Positions 31,942 to 33,914 of a stretch of 33,914 nucleotides of DNA are shown here, piece after piece. Numbering within the stretch: the first letter of the stretch is position 1; each line of letters begins with the position of its first letter. A program made the position numbers and the translations under genes. The DNA comes from DATGWF01 sp035299585. Its GTDB lineage: Bacteria; Actinomycetota; Actinomycetes; Actinomycetales; Microbacteriaceae. Where the stretch lies: positions 1-33,914 of the forward strand of contig DATGWF010000109.1 in the NCBI GenBank assembly GCA_035299585.1, given 5' to 3'. The notes below the pieces were generated by a model that was not told where the DNA came from, ran no database searches, and was given only the letters and a program-made list of their open reading frames with translations.

Positions 31942-32397
31942 CTAGTCGTCGGTCGGCGAGTCGGTTGTGGGCAGCGAGACATCGCTGACATAGGGCATTT
32001 TCGTGCGAATGAGCACCAGCGCATCAACGACGAGCGAGCCGATAATCCCAGCGACAAGACCGGCGAACAAAACGCCGGGTACGATCCAACTCGTGGCCAT
32101 GAGGGCGAACATCGCAACGATGAAGAGCACGAATTTCACCAGCCAGCCCCCCATGACAATGCCGAAGAACGCCCCGACAAACAGGTCGGAACCACTCGCG
32201 CGATTTGCGAGCACAATGCTCCCGGCAGTGATTGCCATGAAGCCGACGGAGATCGACACTCCCGCGAGCGCCGTGAGGGCGCCGTCGACGCCGGCTACGG
32301 CCGCCCCGATGCCGCCGATGGTGACGAGCAAGGCCAGGCCGATCCAGAGGGACCAGCGAATTGCGGAGCGGAAAACGAGATTCGAAGAGGGGCTCAC
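31942..32397 (-). CDS. AtpI-like small membrane protein upstream of atpB
   Basis: 151 residues with about four membrane helices (roughly 13-38, 43-63, 74-97, 102-127) and an acidic tail ending in TDSPTDD. AtpI helps assemble the c-ring in some bacteria; here homology is judged only by size, topology and position, so the name is provisional. GTG 32397 lies 6 nt after TAGGAT, whose TAG is the stop of the WecA-like gene, which suggests a leaderless start. Confidence 0.7.
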   Translation of the reverse strand: MSPSSNLVFRSAIRWSLWIGLALLVTIGGIGAAVAGVDGALTALAGVSISVGFMAITAGSIVLANRASGSDLFVGAFFGIVMGGWLVKFVLFIVAMFALMATSWIVPGVLFAGLVAGIIGSLVVDALVLIRTKMPYVSDVSLPTTDSPTDD

Positions 32398-32403
32398 GCA
32401 ACC

Positions 32404-32409
32404 ATCCTA
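32404..32409 (-). promoter_or_regulatory. -10 element TAGGAT of the AtpI-like gene overlapping the WecA stop codon
   Basis: On the minus strand the TAG stop of the WecA-like gene begins TAGGAT, 6 nt before GTG 32397. This may give the atp operon its own promoter. Confidence 0.6.
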
Positions 32410-33576
32410 GGCGCCGTCGAGCTCGCCTTCACCGCGTTCTTCGGCTGCAATCGCCGCTCGCTTCTGCCGCGTGACCGGGGCGATTGTGGCCACACTGCAC
32501 GCGACGAGTCCGACGACGAACACCAGCGCAGCCCATGCCGCGGGAATACGGAAGAAGGCCGGCAGGACGAACGTGAGCGCGAAACTCACCGAAGCCGTCG
32601 CCGTCCAGGCATAAAAGATGATGACGGCACCGAGGTGCGAGTGACCCATGTCGAGCAATCGGTGGTGCAGGTGTTGCCGGTCTGCCGAGAACGGAGACTT
32701 GCCAGCCCGCAGGCGCCGCATGACGGCGAGTGCAAAGTCCACGAGGGGCACAAGTAACACCGCGAACGGCAAGATAATCGGCATGAACGCGGGAAACAGG
32801 TCGCCGAGGTTGAGCGAAGCGGGGTCAAGTTGGCCCGTGACCGCGATTGCTGACGTCGCCATGACCGTGCCAATGAGCAACGCGCCCGCGTCACCCATGA
32901 AGAGCTTCGCGGGATGCCAGTTGAGTGGCAGGAAGCCCAAACACATACCGACCACGATGACAGCGAGGAGCGAGGCGAGGTTGAAGTAGTTCGTCGGTGA
33001 GGTCTTTTGGACCATGAGGTAGGTGTAGAGGAAGAACACGCCGTTGGCGATGAGTGAGATTCCTGCGACGAGCCCATCCAGTCCGTCGATGAAGTTCACG
33101 GCGTTCATCACGAGCACAATCGCGATGACCGTGAGCGAGGTTGACATCCACGAGGACCCGACCGTGATGCCCCCGATGGGAAGGGAGAGGATTTGCACAC
33201 CTTGCCAGGCGATGAGCCCAGCGGCGAGGAACTGACCGGCGAGCTTGGTTAGCCAGTCGAGGTCCCAAATGTCGTCCGCGACGCCGAGCACGACGATCAG
33301 GAACACCGCGGTCACGATGCTCAGGATTTCCCGCGGCTCCCGAAAGATGATTCCGAGCATCGGCAGTTGTGATGACGCAAGCCACGCGGCGCCGATGGCG
33401 ACCACAAAGCCCAAGAACATGGCCACTCCCCCGAGACGCGGGGTTGGCCGGGAGTGCACATCGCGCTCGCGAATTCCCGGGTAGAGCTTGAATCGGTGGG
33501 CAATCTTCCACACCCCGAGCGAGCCCGCAAACGTGACGAGCGCCGTGAGGAGCGAGATGAGCAGAAATACGCTCAT
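32407..33576 (-). CDS. Undecaprenyl-phosphate sugar-1-phosphate transferase (WecA/TagO/MraY family)
   Basis: Starts envelope polymer synthesis by transferring a sugar phosphate (typically GlcNAc-1-P) to undecaprenyl phosphate. 389 residues, about 11 membrane helices. Catalytic motifs: DD (101-102) in VADDIWDLDWLTK, NFIDGLDG (161-168) and the later RQHLHHRLLD loop. RPTPRLGGVAM (43-53) is also family-typical. ATG 33576 overlaps the tsaC stop in ATGA. The substrate is not proven by sequence; it could feed the glycan exported by the ABC transporter at 21.2 kb. Confidence 0.9.
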   Translation of the reverse strand: MSVFLLISLLTALVTFAGSLGVWKIAHRFKLYPGIRERDVHSRPTPRLGGVAMFLGFVVAIGAAWLASSQLPMLGIIFREPREILSIVTAVFLIVVLGVADDIWDLDWLTKLAGQFLAAGLIAWQGVQILSLPIGGITVGSSWMSTSLTVIAIVLVMNAVNFIDGLDGLVAGISLIANGVFFLYTYLMVQKTSPTNYFNLASLLAVIVVGMCLGFLPLNWHPAKLFMGDAGALLIGTVMATSAIAVTGQLDPASLNLGDLFPAFMPIILPFAVLLVPLVDFALAVMRRLRAGKSPFSADRQHLHHRLLDMGHSHLGAVIIFYAWTATASVSFALTFVLPAFFRIPAAWAALVFVVGLVACSVATIAPVTRQKRAAIAAEERGEGELDGA

Positions 33577-33914
33577 GGCACCGCCACCTCGAACCGGTCA
33601 GCCCCGACGAGTGCTTCGATGTCGCCTCGGGGAATGGCACCGTCGCGCAAGACGCGCAGGCGCCCACCATCGCGAAGCGCTGTGGCGTCGATAATGGTGG
33701 AAGCGAGGGCTCCGGCCGCTGTCGAACCGGCATCGAGCGTGAACGCGACGAACTCGCCCAGTTCGGCCTCGGCCTCGATGGCCGTTCGCGCAGCTGGGCG
33801 GCCGGTGCGATTCGCTGACGACACCGCGAGCGGGCCGGTCTCGCGAAGGAGCTCGAGCGCAACATCGTGGCGAGGCATGCGGACAGCAACTGTGCCATGG
33901 GCGTCGCCAAGATC
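33573..33914 (-). CDS. tsaC: L-threonylcarbamoyladenylate synthase (YrdC/Sua5/TsaC), 5' end outside window
   Basis: The C-terminal 113 residues of the enzyme that makes threonylcarbamoyl-AMP for t6A modification of tRNA. VAVRMPRHDVALELL, GPLAVSSANRTGRPA and STIIDAT are the typical YrdC blocks. The frame is open to the window edge, so the ATG at 33878 is internal. The stop overlaps the WecA-like start by 4 nt. Confidence 0.9.
   Translation of the reverse strand, partial: DLGDAHGTVAVRMPRHDVALELLRETGPLAVSSANRTGRPAARTAIEAEAELGEFVAFTLDAGSTAAGALASTIIDATALRDGGRLRVLRDGAIPRGDIEALVGADRFEVAVP

Overview
The window looks like a chromosomal segment of a high-GC (roughly 60 %) actinobacterium, most likely a Microbacteriaceae-type organism. 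This rests on the gene content and order (prfB-ftsE-ftsX-smpB, DUF3039-murI-rph-rdgB, wecA-like gene upstream of atpBEFHAGDC), LAxTG-type surface proteins, a tmRNA tag ending in ALAA, and many genes that appear to be transcribed without a leader. It is almost wholly coding. I see no mobile element, prophage or CRISPR array. The taxonomic call is inference.

Layout. 1-2.7 kb: an LAxTG surface protein, tRNA-Lys, a HisN-type phosphatase and the tmRNA gene ssrA (minus strand, bracketed by a perfect 15-bp inverted repeat). 2.8-8.9 kb, minus strand: a second LAxTG protein, smpB, an MFS transporter, ftsX, ftsE and prfB. 9-10.2 kb: a divergent MFS transporter. 10.3-14.6 kb, minus strand: a compact Tad-like pilus/secretion operon (ATPase, two membrane platform proteins, a 60-residue pilin-like protein, two TadE-like proteins, one TadG-like protein). 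14.7-17.1 kb, plus strand: tRNA-Leu, a beta carbonic anhydrase and two tandem DedA proteins. 17.1-20.5 kb, minus strand: sulfurtransferase, rdgB, rph, murI and a DUF3039 protein. 20.5-24.3 kb, plus strand: a LicC-like nucleotidyltransferase, a Wzm/Wzt (TagGH)-like glycan exporter, ogt, tag and a VOC protein. 24.3-33.9 kb, minus strand: yaaA, the complete F1Fo ATP synthase operon with an upstream AtpI-like protein, a WecA/TagO-like transferase and the 3' part of tsaC.

How the parts work together: SmpB and tmRNA form the ribosome rescue system. FtsEX drives peptidoglycan hydrolysis at division. MurI, the WecA-like enzyme and the ABC exporter serve the envelope. Ogt and Tag repair alkylated DNA. 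The atp genes encode all eight ATP synthase subunits.

The most unusual signals are regulatory or structural. (1) A perfect 15-bp inverted repeat flanks ssrA and could fold the precursor. (2) A recurrent TANNNT-N6-start arrangement implies leaderless transcripts at seven genes; at three of them the -10 hexamer begins with the TAG stop codon of the upstream gene. (3) A 12-bp perfect hairpin lies inside the first codons of yaaA, just after the atp operon. (4) The pilin-like gene of the Tad locus lies inside the open frame that leads into TadE.
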